From Phycomyces nitens (taxonomy: Eukaryota; Mucoromycota; Mucoromycetes; Mucorales; Phycomycetaceae): DNA of 64,000 nt. Both the position numbers and the translations under genes were made by a program. The DNA is taken from assembly GCA_022702545.1 (NCBI GenBank), contig JAHRBC010000004.1, positions 806,001-870,000 of the forward strand. Direction: 5' to 3'. How positions within the stretch are numbered: position 1 is the stretch's first letter; each line of letters begins with the position of its first letter. The notes beneath the pieces are model-generated. The model did no database searches. It was not told where the DNA came from and worked only from the letters and a program-made list of their open reading frames with translations. Below, piece after piece: positions 47,526-58,766 of the stretch.

Positions 47526-49103
47526 TTTAATTCTTCCTTGTGGTTTGGACTTGTTTCAAATCATAAAAAAAGAAAAAGAAAAGAAGAGTCGATTTGCATC
47601 CCACAAGATATGGATTGTGCTTGAATCATGATACACACCATACATCTATCTTTGACCTCTTTTATATATACATATATATTTTATCTGAAAGTAATCAATT
47701 TATTATTATTATTATTATTATTTTTTGGCTTATAGCATCTTTATTTTTTTGCTTAGATCTATTGAAAAACATGGCTAGATAAGAGACAATAAAAAAGACA
47801 AGGGTATCTGGGGTTTGACTATGGCCTAATACACTATTTTCCTAAAGAAATAGAGACAATTGGAATGAACAGGTTTCTGGTCTATAGTTTTTGTTATCTG
47901 AAATGTTTATTTTACACTTTATGATCCTCCATGCTTGATATTGGAACGTCTATTTAATTATCAGGCAAACAACCTAAAGTGTCATTCTTTAAGCTAAAAG
48001 TCAAATGATTTATAAAACAGCATTGCAGTACTGCAATCAATGTAAGCCATTTCAAAGGCATCAAAGCTATTCATCTTTTTTTTTATTAAAAAAAAAGAAG
48101 ATATTAATATATTCAGTCAAGAGATTTTGCCAGTAATTTGGTATAGGTGGATATATTCAATACCAAAATCCAAAATAATAATAATAATAATAATGCCTAT
48201 ATCTTTTTGATATACAACTTGCATTTGCAGAGCATAGATAATATTACAAATATGCTTGTAGATACCCTTGTTGGACAAGATGTATATCCAATCTGCAAGA
48301 AATAAAAAAGTATGTCTATCAATAATAAATGTCAGTCATTAAAAAAAAGGCTCATCCAAAGTAACTTTATAGAATATCTCAAGAGATAAATTGCTTTATC
48401 ATCATTTATTCTGTCAAAAGTCAACTATGACCATACAAACTTGGAGTCTTTGGACAACATCTCTCTTTTAGATTTCTTGAATTGTTAATTATCCATACAT
48501 TTTCAATGTAGAACAGTATATTTAAACGCAATATTCGCTTTATTGTATCAAAAAAGAAGAAGTATAAAAAAGATCCCAGATTAATGGTACAATAATGTTG
48601 AACATTTTTATACTTTGGATATTGAACAATAATAGCCTATCTTGTTTGTAAAAAAAAAAAAAAAAAAAAAAAAGACAAAAAAAAACGGGTTTTGTTGTTG
48701 TTGTTGATTGTGTATCCTACAAGAGTCAAAAACACATGGAAGTCTGTGCTCCACGAACATGCCAGAGAACTAGTGTTTACTGCAGCGAGTGGGCTGAACA
48801 ATGATCACAAGTTGATGCACCAGATATTATGGTAAGCATAATTACTGTCTCCCTGTCAATGTAAAGAGGGAGAAGCAAACTTGCATTAGCAAAGATCCCT
48901 GACTACCGTATTGTTATATTGGAAATATTTAGATAATTACAAGATAATTATACAAGAAAATGTGCATCTTGTACCATATTTGCACTCCATGTTCATATGT
49001 ACCGTGCATTATTACAGTCATTTATTACTCCTTACAAAAAAAATGGCGCCTAAACCTTTTGGATTTGCAATAAATACCCCATAAAGACTATCAAAATTAC
49101 TTG
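47526..49103. other. Convergent spacer with microsatellites and poly(A)
   Basis: The spacer between two convergent genes holds a (TTA)n run near 47700-47722, (TAA)n near 48175-48195, a T9..A9 palindrome near 48075-48100 and an A-tract of more than 20 near 48650-48673. No gene was recognised. Confidence 0.6.
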
Positions 49104-50926
49104 TTAAATCCACCATTTTTGCCATCCCTCAAGATCTGATCCCTCGAATACAAATGGTATCTTGTGAATGGTATCAAATCCCTCGGATTCATTGGGTTCC
49201 TGCAATTTAGCCTTAAAAGTCCTGAATACAATGTCACTCAAAACCTCCCTGTCATGAGGAGGATTCAAGGCACGATAGTAGTTGTTGTGTCGAGAGAGAT
49301 GTTCGTCTGCAGTAAAATAGAAGCAGTGTATTGGCACACCAGAATCCTTTGCCAGACGGATATAAAGGGCTCTTGTCGAAGCTTCTGGGTTTGTGTTGTC
49401 TGGTAGTAATAAACATTAGGGCAAAATATACAGCCTTTGAGAATAAATTGTCTCACCAATAACAACAGATTTTCTCTCGTCAAGGGCTTTCTTTACGGCC
49501 TCGATACACTTCTTTCGTGTCTTGAGGGTATCCTGCAATATATATATATATATATATATTTGGCTCATAAGAATATAATTGAAATATCAAAAATAAAGCA
49601 TTTACTTGATTGACATGAATATACCCCTTTGGAACAAGATATTTGTTAGCAAACTTGGATTTACCACTGGCAGGATATCCAACAAAAACAACCACATGTG
49701 GTTCAGACCCAAGTTTAGGAATACTCAGGGTAGCATCTAATAAAAAAAAGTGATTTCATTAGTCTTTATTCTGGTTGCAACTGTGGATAATAATATCTGT
49801 ATAAAATTTACCTTTGTCGATGATGTGAGGATCAAAGGGTCCCCATGTAAAGGGTGCCTTTGGTTCATTCAGAAAGAATTCTTCAGGTGTTTTAAATTCG
49901 ATCCCAATATTAGCAGCAAACTTTCTATTGTTGCCATCAAGATCAATCGACAATCCCTCACTTTGGTTTTAATCTATGGATTTCTTACCGATCTGCACAA
50001 GAATGATCCTTCTTGACTTTAGGTTTCCAGCCATCTTGCCTTCCAGCAGCATCACCAATAAACAGGCTGTTTGATCTGTCTATAATATCACCCCCCTCAG
50101 AAACCCCATTAGTACCCTTTTAATACACTAAATATATTAATAAAATTATACCAATCTGCACATCGTCATTGGCCTCTTTTTCCAATAGATCCCACATTCC
50201 AGTGCATGGCTTACGATAGCCATCCTTGTGCAGGGCTGCAAATATCCAGACAGGAATAGAGAGCTAAAGAGCCACATTAAAAACAGTCAAATCAACAAGA
50301 TTTGGCTTACCTGGGACAGGATGGCAGCTGCTTTGGATTTGAAGCCATTTATTCTAGTGTCAGTATTGAGACCATTCTGGTTCGAGAATATGACAATCTT
50401 GTACCTTTTTTTTAAAAACAAGATGTCAGTCAGGCCATCTAGCCTATATTACATATATATTTGCTTTAAAAAGTTTACCCTTCTTGGTGCAGATTCTCAA
50501 TCTTGCTCTGTACAGAAGAGTGCCACCACTGCCAGTCATTTTCATCCTTTGCATGGACACGGCCAGACTTTGTGGTAATCAAGGTACTATCCTTTTTTTA
50601 AAAAAGAACCAATAAGTCTAACTTTTTAAACAAATGAAATAACCAAGGTACCAAATCAAAAGCAGCAATCTTGCTACGGCCCTGTTCGTTGCCCAAACTT
50701 TTACCAAACAAGACCGAGTCCACAGAAGATATCCAGCGGATCGGTCGTTTCATTGGTTCTTTTGGTTTTTCAGCAAAGAATGGATGGATGCGTTGAGGTT
50801 CTAATTTCGAGATTACTTGTCAGTGTTGGCATGTACAGTCAACTCAGCCACATTATATAATTACTATTGGTATTTGCCTTTGTGTTTAGCTGCAGATTCC
50901 AATACTTTTGATGAACTACGTTTCAT
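49104..50926 (-). CDS. Polynucleotide kinase 3'-phosphatase (PNKP/Pnk1-like)
   Basis: Nine clear exons on the - strand (50800-50652, 50591-50479, 50404-50311, 50263-50152, 50079-49989, 49924-49812, 49736-49606, 49532-49457, 49399-49104), with a proposed 7-nt first exon 50926-50920, join in frame to 393 residues. The N-terminal phosphatase has the HAD motif DLDST (about 51-55), followed by IFSNQNGL and GDAAGR. The C-terminal kinase has the P-loop GYPASGKS (about 246-253) and VVIDNTNP. The enzyme repairs DNA strand-break ends by removing 3'-phosphate and adding 5'-phosphate. There is no FHA domain, as in fungal forms. The 5' end is uncertain: the exon beginning at 50800 needs one base from upstream, and ATGAAAC followed by GTAGTT supplies it, but another start is possible. 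Confidence 0.88.
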
Positions 50927-51711
50927 TATATTAAAAAAAAAGAAAAAGAAAAAAAGAAAACAATCTACCAAGAAATATTCTGGGTGATTTGTTATTGTTT
51001 TATTTTGATGATTGCTAGTGAAATCCCACTCAATCGCAGTCATTACAAGTATTTATAGGTGTATTGTACTCGAAAGAATAATGCGTAAATACTATACACA
51101 TACACACACACACACACACATACAAATTTCGTGTATTTTCAAATCAACTTGTAGATTGTTTGGAGTTTATGAACTAAGCATTGAAGTGTCTATAGATGCT
51201 CCACGTAATTGTTCTTCTTTACGCAAATCCTTAATGACAGCCTATCAGCAAATGTAAATATAATCGACCTAATATTTTAATACACCAAACTCACTGCCAA
51301 TGCTTCTGGATTGACCCCCTTTTCACACATTGAGATGCAAAAAGCTAGTGTGTCGCAATCAAGATTAGCATTCAACAGACTGGCCATTTCGGTGAGAACT
51401 AACAAATATTACGATTGTTATGGTTCAATCCTAGCCTAATCTCAACAGACTCACTGGACAAGGTCTCCTTTACATCACTCGATTTAGCTTGCTCCATTAT
51501 TGGAATCTACAACTGTGTATATTATACAGTGCTGCCAAGAATCAATGTCACAACCAATCAAAATTTATGTCACAGGCAAGTCATGAATCAATGCCGTTAG
51601 GTTAATCACAGTCAATTTCTTTGTTTCAATTCCAAAAAGAAATCATCAAGTTTTTGCTATTATAAACCCAAAATAAATCTCCGGTTTCCAAAAAAAAAAG
51701 CTGTATCAGTA
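50927..51711. other. Spacer, possible transposon-end debris
   Basis: No gene was recognised. The segment near 51530-51580 (CAGTGCTGCCAAGAATCA, then GTCACAACCAATCAAAAT) resembles sequence at 13787-14030 next to the IS630-like relic, and may be a detached end of the same family. A (CA)n run lies at about 51098-51120. Confidence 0.4.
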
Positions 51712-52110
51712 AATTGATACAGCAAAGGGAAAGTCACAAGATTACGCATTAAGCAATTGCGAGACTTTGGTTGTCAATCACTTTGCTCTTTACGCATCAC
51801 AATCTACTCATTAGAATCAATTTTTGAACCGTATTTCTTAAACAAATAAAGACTATAAACTAAGTCAATGCATACAGCTCAAACAAAACTGGCAACAGTC
51901 GATTCTAATCTATTCTCACCAAAATGTCAAAAATATTACTTGTAAAAACGGTGTTAAACATGAATTACTGCTCATGACAACCATTTCTTTCTTGCTTTGG
52001 TTTCTGTACATCAAAAAAGTAAATGAAGCACACTTATATTATGTGTTGACTTGTACCTTGCACTATTATTAATTCATACAGTACGTGATTTACTTTTCGC
52101 TGTGTCGATT
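51712..52110. mobile_element. MITE, copy B (TA-flanked inverted repeats)
   Basis: The element is 399 bp with TA on both sides. The left end reads AATTGATACAGCAAAG and the right end, in reverse complement, reads AATCGACACAGCGAAA. The interior matches 16431-16919 in the same orientation. Non-coding. Confidence 0.78.
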
Positions 52111-52889
52111 TAACGGTTTCCCCAAGAAAACAGCCTTTTTTTTATATCTTTAGCAGAAACTATCAAAATGTCAAAGTGCTATTGGTTCCATCAGTTGAAA
52201 ATGGAGGAATAAGAAAGTTCAACATTGGCAACATAACCTGTAATCTACTGGCTATATCAAACCTTGGAGCTTCTACATACCATTTCAACAAACCCTCTAG
52301 TGAAACGAGAATATTCTTGGACAACCAATCACTAGAAAAAGGCTCAGGAAACATTTGACCAAAAAGACAGTGAACCCCAAGCTGGTCCATTTCTGCATCA
52401 ACTCAAACAAGTCAGATCAAGATTTGATCATATTTCCACATACTCTCACTGCAGAGCTTCATCATTGTTTTGGGATGCACCTATAATTCCAACCTTGCTC
52501 AAGCAGAGAACCCTAAGCTCTTGGTGAAACAATATAGATTATAAGCAATCTACTTGTAGATTTGGCTGGAGTTTTGGCTACTGGTCTAAAACAAAACAAT
52601 ACAATGAAAAAAGAAAGGTTGAAATGATCAAAGGCACTCTTCACCACATCTATGCCAGTTGGCGAAAAAGGAAAGCACCTTAATTTAGTAAAATAATTAA
52701 TTATTATGGTATGTATTATGCCCATATTTAGTAAAAAAAAGTTTTCCAAATATAACGAGACAATTTTGGACTATTATTATTATTATTTTTGAAAGTTATT
52801 CTAGTCAAACTTCTTTGAAAAGACATTGATCCCAATATGTCTCTGCATGCCTTATCCAACCATGACAGTCGTTAATGGTAACCATTTTA

Positions 52890-53560
52890 CAGGCCTTGGA
52901 TATCCTTGATGTGAGCGTGTCTTTTTACGTTCATCTTTATCATTGACCAGTATTCCTCAATTGGATTGAGAAATGGTGAGTATGGTGGACGCTGTAATTC
53001 ATGACAATAAACATGCTCTTCTTGTCATGTCTATCCAGAACATCCATCACTGGTTCGACAAACTTGCTTATATGGAATATTGTCGTTCATTCTCTTAAGG
53101 ACCACTGTTTTCAACCCACTCTAGATATCAGTTCTTTTCAAAGGTTCGACTTTATGAAAAACAAATGGCGCCAAAGGGAGAGGATACAACCAACAATACT
53201 TATATTCACTCCCTTTTGTGTGTGTGTGTGTACCTTTGGAATTACTGGATCTCCAACTTTTGACCAGGCACGGCCTCTTATTAATTGAGCATGAAAGCCA
53301 CTTATCAACAGAAACACAATTCTCATGGAAGTTGACACCTGCAGAAGTCCAGTTGGTAATGATGTTGAAACGTAACTTGATTATTCTTGGTGTATCACGT
53401 TCAACGGTGCACTTTGATACTTGTTTCAAAGACAAGGCACGCTTTTGCCGGATATGTTTGTCTATCCTTATACTTTCTAGTAGAAGCAATAGGAACTTGC
53501 TGAAACTATTCAACCAGATTGTTCCATTACCTACATTGTTGTTGATTGAGGTTTAAGATT
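52890..53560 (-). mobile_element. IS630-like DDE transposase relic
   Basis: Read on the - strand from about 53500, pieces in alternating frames give the order of an IS630-like transposase. ERDTPRIIKLRFNIITNW is followed by a segment ending GVNFHENCV. Then comes GFHAQLIRGRAWSKVGDP with QKGVNISIVGC (about 53195-53300). After a large deletion comes PPYSPFLNPIEEYWSMIK (about 52937-52990), carrying the last catalytic acidic residue region. Frame changes and the missing middle Asp block make it inactive. It is a different subfamily from the relic at 13787-14850. Confidence 0.75.
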
Positions 53561-54043
53561 TGTGTCGAGATCAATAAGCATTTCAGAACTTTCATTTTCG
53601 ATGGCTCTATAATCATACTTTCTCATCCACACTGTCATCAAAGGCTGAATGCGAGTGTTCTTCAGGGTTTCAATGAATAAAGTCCATCCTTTTTGGATTT
53701 AGATGAAAAGAATAAAAAAACGATACATAAAAGATGAAAGCAAAGAAATGAATGTTTATTTTCAAACTCATTCTTGACCTGAATTACTCCTTGATCGCAA
53801 TAGCCAAGTCTACCTACAAAGGACAATTGCATTTGGGTAATTTTAGTGGCCCTAGGCGTCGAATCCAAAGAAGCACAAGCCATCAAATGAACCTCTTTAC
53901 AAATCCGCTATTTACGCCGCCCATAACGAATGCATGAATCTCAACATGCTCTATCCACATCAAGTAAAGCAAGTCATAAATATAGTAAAAAGCCACAAAT
54001 GTGCCTGTTCCTTTAACTTTTTTTTTTAAAAAAAAAGTAACTT

Positions 54044-54076
<33 letters not shown>

Positions 54077-54199
54077 TTCATATTCATACACATTCATATC
54101 ACTGTCATTTAAATATACATATTTATATTTATATATATATTTATATTCATTCATATACTACACTTCCATCACTGCTCTTTCTCAACAACAAATACCAAT
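53561..54199. other. Upstream region of RRS1, AT repeats
   Basis: No gene was recognised. T10A10 lies near 54018-54038, and (TA)n runs fill 54040-54150 just before the RRS1 start. Confidence 0.5.
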
Positions 54200-55047
54200 A
54201 TGGATGTCTCTGAAGTTCTTGCCGCCCACCAAGCTCAATTGTAAAAAAAGAAAAAAGTTGCTCGATCTCGTCTTTGAAAGAATGAAAAATACTCACATTT
54301 ATTAAATTTTTTTTAGCAAGTCAATCACAGTTGACAAGCTTGTTCCACTTGAATTCGATCTAAACCTACTTGCTGCATTCGACAGCAATCCTATTGATGA
54401 AAACCGTCTCACGTAAGTCTTGAGGATCTATGATTGATTGATTGATTGATTTGGATAAGATTGCTAATCATGCATTTTATAAATCGAGCAGTAGCGAAAA
54501 GAACAAGTACCTCACAGAGCTGATCCGTGACAACACTCAGCTCCTCATCAATGAGATCTTCAAGTTGCCCGTCAAGACCACTGACATGGGTGTTGTTGCC
54601 GAACTTCCTGCCCGGACTACTCCCCTCCCTCGTGAAAAGGCATTGCCAAAGGACAAGCCAATGACCCGCTGGGAGAAGTTTGCCAAGATCAAGGGTATCC
54701 AGAACACCAAGCGTGAACGCATGGTTTGGGATGAGGATCGCCAGGAATACAAGGCTCGTTATGGTTACTCTGGCGGTGACAAGGACGGCAATGAGGATTG
54801 GTTGATGGAGGTTCCCGACAATACTGACCCAATGGCTGATCAGTATGAGAAGAAGAGAGAGGAGAAGAAGGCACGGACAGACAAGAATGCCAAGCGACAG
54901 AAGCGTAACCAGGAGGAAGCAGCTGTGGCTCCTCTTGTGAGCGGACAGGGATTGATGAGCAAATCATCAATCCCTATCAAGGAGTTCAAGAAGAAGTCCA
55001 AGAACGCCCTGCCCACCAAGCTTGCAAAGAAGCCCATCAAGCGATAA
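54200..55047 (+). CDS. RRS1: Ribosome biogenesis regulatory protein RRS1
   Basis: Three exons (54200-54240, 54317-54412, 54492-55047) join in frame to 230 residues. KLVPLEFDLNLLAAFDSNP, the block RDNTQLLINEIFKLP, and LPREKALPKDKPMTRWEKFA with KGI are strongly conserved RRS1 landmarks. A basic C-terminal tail follows (KKREEKKARTDKNAKRQKRN and lysine-rich end). RRS1 acts in the nucleolus with Rpf2 to bring 5S RNP into pre-60S ribosomes. The length is close to the family norm. An essential housekeeping role is expected. Confidence 0.95.
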
Positions 55048-55431
55048 AATCAAGTAAATAAATTAATAAACGAGAGAATATTTGGTGTACTTTTTGCAAT
55101 ATCTCTGGACGATCTAGACTCTATTAATGACAGAATCATCATCATCATCAATCCCCCCTTTAAATGCATTATAATAAAAAATAATTATAAATTCTGGCCA
55201 GCAACACGAGGAAATTAAAGTAAAAGAAAAAAAATTTGAACACAAGGCAGTAGATCATAAACAACAAAGACAACGATTATAAAGGAGCACCCCAATTCTT
55301 TATCCCTTGCCCTTGTGCTATAATAATTAACCGCCCAAAATGAACTCTCATATGAGGTATGGATATTTGGATACCACACACACACAGAAAAAAGGGGGGA
55401 AGGCAAAAGATATCTTATTTATTTATTTTTA

Positions 55432-56926
55432 TTACAAGAAGAAATGGGTGTATTGGCGGCTTTCGATATGAACAGCCATTTCAGTCAATTTAAAGTCGTT
55501 TAGTTCTTGTTTGATGTGCATTGCCAGGGCAGGTGTGAGTCGCTGGCAGGTGGCGTTGGAGTCACAGCGGCGGTCATATTCAGACGCAGCAAAGGTCTCG
55601 TGTAGTTGAAGGGTCGGACAGAACAAGAGTCGGCGGGTGTGTTTGTCTGTGCTCGGATCTGACGCGAGTTTATGAGCTTTGTGGTTTTTTTTGGTGGGTG
55701 ATCGAATGGAGGCCTGGGTTCTAATTTGACTGGGTCGCTGCTTATGGCTTGCTATTGATTGGGATCCAAGTGATGTTTCAATACAAGTATCTTGTTTTGA
55801 ACTGCTTGTAATAGGGATGTCCTTGTCTCCATTGGGGTCCTGGGGACTCTTTTGAAAGAAGCCAGAAAGCGACCCAAACGACCGTCTACGGGTCATTTTT
55901 GCAGATTTCAAACTATCGTCTGGTTCCTGTGCCCGGCCACCGATACTGAACACTCGTTTCAGCCGTTTGGAAAGCGATCGTTTGGCGAGACTCTGGGCCT
56001 GGGTTGAATTGGAAGTAGCAGATGATGATGTGGTAGTTGTGACATCAGAGAAGATGGAGGCTGGTTCAGACAGCACAGACGATCGTCTTGGAGAGTCCAT
56101 TGGGGAAGAAGAGACGACCGAGGGATTGGGTCTCCTTTTGGGTCCTGACGAACGCCTTTGTTGGCTGGGTGGGGGACCGTCTTTGCTGTGACGGGCGGTC
56201 GAGGTGGACGAGGACGAGGTTGTGGACAGGGACGGAAGGGGGGTTGAGGACGACAACCGATGCGGACCATCTCGGCCATTATGACCGACGGTGCCAATTG
56301 AGCCGATACTTGTCTGGGTGCGTGGCCGTGCACGCTGATGGTTCGATGGCTGTGCGTACATGCGTTGTGGCTGGGAGGATTGCCATGATTGAGACTGGAG
56401 GTATTGAAGGTGAAGGTATTGCTGCTGGTGATATTGCTGTGTATAATAAGCATTGGTGTATGGATCGACCCAATCAGGTCCAAGAACTGGCTGGGACTGC
56501 GGATATGCCCATAATGCTTGTGGAGACTAGAGAGGAAGTGTAAATATTAAGGAGCTCATCTTTATGGTGTCTTTATTAAAGAACTCTTGGGATACAATGT
56601 GTATGCATGTCCATTAAAGAAGAAACATTTTTATATATATATAAAATTGGTTTAAAAATAACCCACGCTTCCTAATCCAGTCCAAGCCATTGACCCTCCC
56701 CTTCCCTTTCCTTCCATTTCCCTTTCCTTTCCCCCCCTTTTTTTGTATATACATGTATATTGAGTGTAAAAGAACTTGCCTGGTCCACTTTCATCTTGGT
56801 CAAAAAACTCGACAGTGCAACGTCGTCGTCTTCTACCTCGTCTTCATCTTCATCTTCGTCGTTTGGTTGAGTTGTCCTATCTGCCTTTTCCTTTTGCTGA
56901 CAGAGCCTAGCGTCTAATAAAGCCAT
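55432..56926 (-). CDS. Bni4-like protein with conserved C-terminal YTHFF motif; GC-AG intron
   Basis: Two exons on the - strand (56926-56780 and 56526-55432) join in phase to 413 residues, across an intron with a GC donor (CAG then GCAAGT) and a CTCTAG acceptor. Residues 1-49 are acidic in the middle (EDEDEDEVEDDD). The body is disordered: a Gln/Tyr-rich part, a long Ser/Pro/Arg-rich part, and RSLSKRLKRVFSIGG. The last about 65 residues are conserved-looking: LLFCPTLQLHETF, EYDRRCDSNATCQRLTPALA, IKQELNDFKLTEMAVH, then ESRQYTHFF. This tail resembles the protein-phosphatase-1-binding end of fungal Bni4-type bud-neck/septum proteins that guide chitin synthesis. The assignment rests on recall of that motif and is tentative. 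An upstream exon may be missing. Confidence 0.6.
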
Positions 56927-57478
56927 TCACAGCCTTTTGTGGAGATATGTGCGTTTGGGTAAATATATATATATATATAATTATATATATAATTATAATT
57001 ATATATTAAATATATATATATATATTTTGATATTTTTACAAAGTAGTGGAAAGAGAGAAGAGATGCATGAAATAGAATAGAGGTGGGTAAACAAATAAAA
57101 AGCAGGTAGCACCAAGAGCGAGGAAATCCCAAGCTTCTCCGCCTAAAAATACTTAACATGTCAGTAAATACTCCTTTAACCCCTCTATCCCCTTTACTCC
57201 TCTTCCTCCTCTTTTTGTATGTATGTATGTATGTATATATATATATTTATATACATATTTATATGTATATATATATTTTCTGAATAATAATAATAATAAT
57301 AATATAATTTATAATCATACAATATAATATAATCATATAATCATATAATCATAAAAATGTCTCCCTTTGGCCCGAATCTCTTATTCCCTTACATCAAGAA
57401 AACCGGCTCGGCATTTACCTTTCTCTTAACCCTCCTTTTATTGTACATGAATAAAATAATTGCTATATTTCTTTGGGG
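56927..57478. other. Spacer dominated by TA and TAA simple repeats
   Basis: (TA)n runs occur at about 56960-57025, TATG repeats at about 57218-57240 and (TAA)n at about 57285-57303. No gene was recognised. Confidence 0.6.
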
Positions 57479-58766
57479 CTAGTCAAATTCAACCTTGTCA
57501 TCAGGTTCCTGCGTCATCAAAGCACAAGAAATATACAGAGCTAATGGTCAGTAGCCGTAGGAGAGATTGTTCCTATATATATTACCTTTGGCTCCAGATC
57601 CTCTCCGTACTGCATCGCATGGTCCACACTCGAAAGCACATATTCCACAGATTCTTCATCTGTGATATTCAGAGGAATAAAGCTAACCATACTATAATCA
57701 TCAATCTACAAACACGTTAATAATCACAATCCCAACACCTTGTTTATTTTTACCAGTTGCACAATCGCCTGATTTAATGCTTGGAATTTCAAGGTCCTTG
57801 CACTCGGTCTTTCTTCCAATGCGCCTGCTTCTTCTGCGATCAGCAACGGGTCTGGCTCAAGATAGCGGTCCATCTCTCGCTCAACCATCACACGCTCCAT
57901 CTGGGCCCTCTTTTTGCGTTGTCTCTTCTTCTTCTCGCTCTCGGTCTCTCCCTCAATATCTTCATCTGCAGCTCGATTTCCATAGTCCCCCTGGACCAGA
58001 TCCATCTTGGTCATCACATTGATATGAGAAATTTCCAAATTCACCATGGCACTCATAGCACTCAGTACTCCAGAAAAGTATTTGCTCTTGTCTTCAATAA
58101 ACTGGGATTCCAGACAATAGACACCACAGATCCCCATATTCCATCGGCCCAACTGTTCGCACAATCGACGCATGATTGGAAAGTGTGTATAGAGTTCAAT
58201 TTGTCCAGGACAGTCAATGATCAGGTAATCATCATCGTAGCTTCCAATCTCTTCTTCGAGCCACTCGATATTATTCAGCAGGAACCTATCGAGCTGTATG
58301 AGCTATTGTTAGGTATCACAATAACTTACTCGAGGCAATAGATCAATCCTCCATTCGGTCCATAATCCAACTCTTCCATAACATCCTCAAGAGTAATCAG
58401 TTCGCGAATGTCTATATAATTTATCAATTGCATTGCCATTGGAGAATTATCATTATTGAATTACCAATCGTGGGTTCGTATTCGAAATGCTCTGCTGCAG
58501 GATCCAGGTTGACGAGGTGGACCTTGCGACCGGCTGCTTGACAGTGTGTCATCATTGTAGCACAGTACGTAGACTATACACGCATTGGGCATTAGCCACT
58601 CGCTAAAAAACATAGTCTTGCAAGACACTAAAAAAAATTACCTTGCCACTACCGGCTGGACCCATGACAAGTTGACAGTGACGACCCCTAAAGGTTCACG
58701 TACAAGAATTAATACCCAATATCCTACCAGTGTCAAATTCCTTGACAAGATTCAACTACTTTACAT
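57479..58766 (-). CDS. GPN3: GPN-loop GTPase 3 with intron-split start codon
   Basis: Exons on the - strand are 58766-58765 (AT of the start codon), 58687-58642, 58573-58465, 58411-58330, 58285-57754, 57705-57586 and 57508-57479. They join in frame to 306 residues. The N-terminus [18 protein letters not shown] carries the P-loop. [11 protein letters not shown], the GPN loop [11 protein letters not shown] (near 70), [11 protein letters not shown] and VMTKMDL (base recognition) follow, and IDDYSMVSF with [15 protein letters not shown] closes the protein. GPN3 works with GPN1 in assembly and nuclear import of RNA polymerase II. A charged insert ([19 protein letters not shown]) after the base-recognition motif makes it slightly longer than usual. 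The split start is the only arrangement I found that gives the conserved N-terminus in frame. Confidence 0.9.

Noticed and set aside
52163..52390. 75-codon open frame on the - strand next to the MITE
   Set aside because: It has no recognisable family, no support from splice sites, and overlaps a + strand frame of similar length; not distinguishable from chance.
57781..58341. 186-codon open frame on the + strand
   Set aside because: It lies antisense to GPN3 exons with clear GTPase motifs and has no domain of its own.
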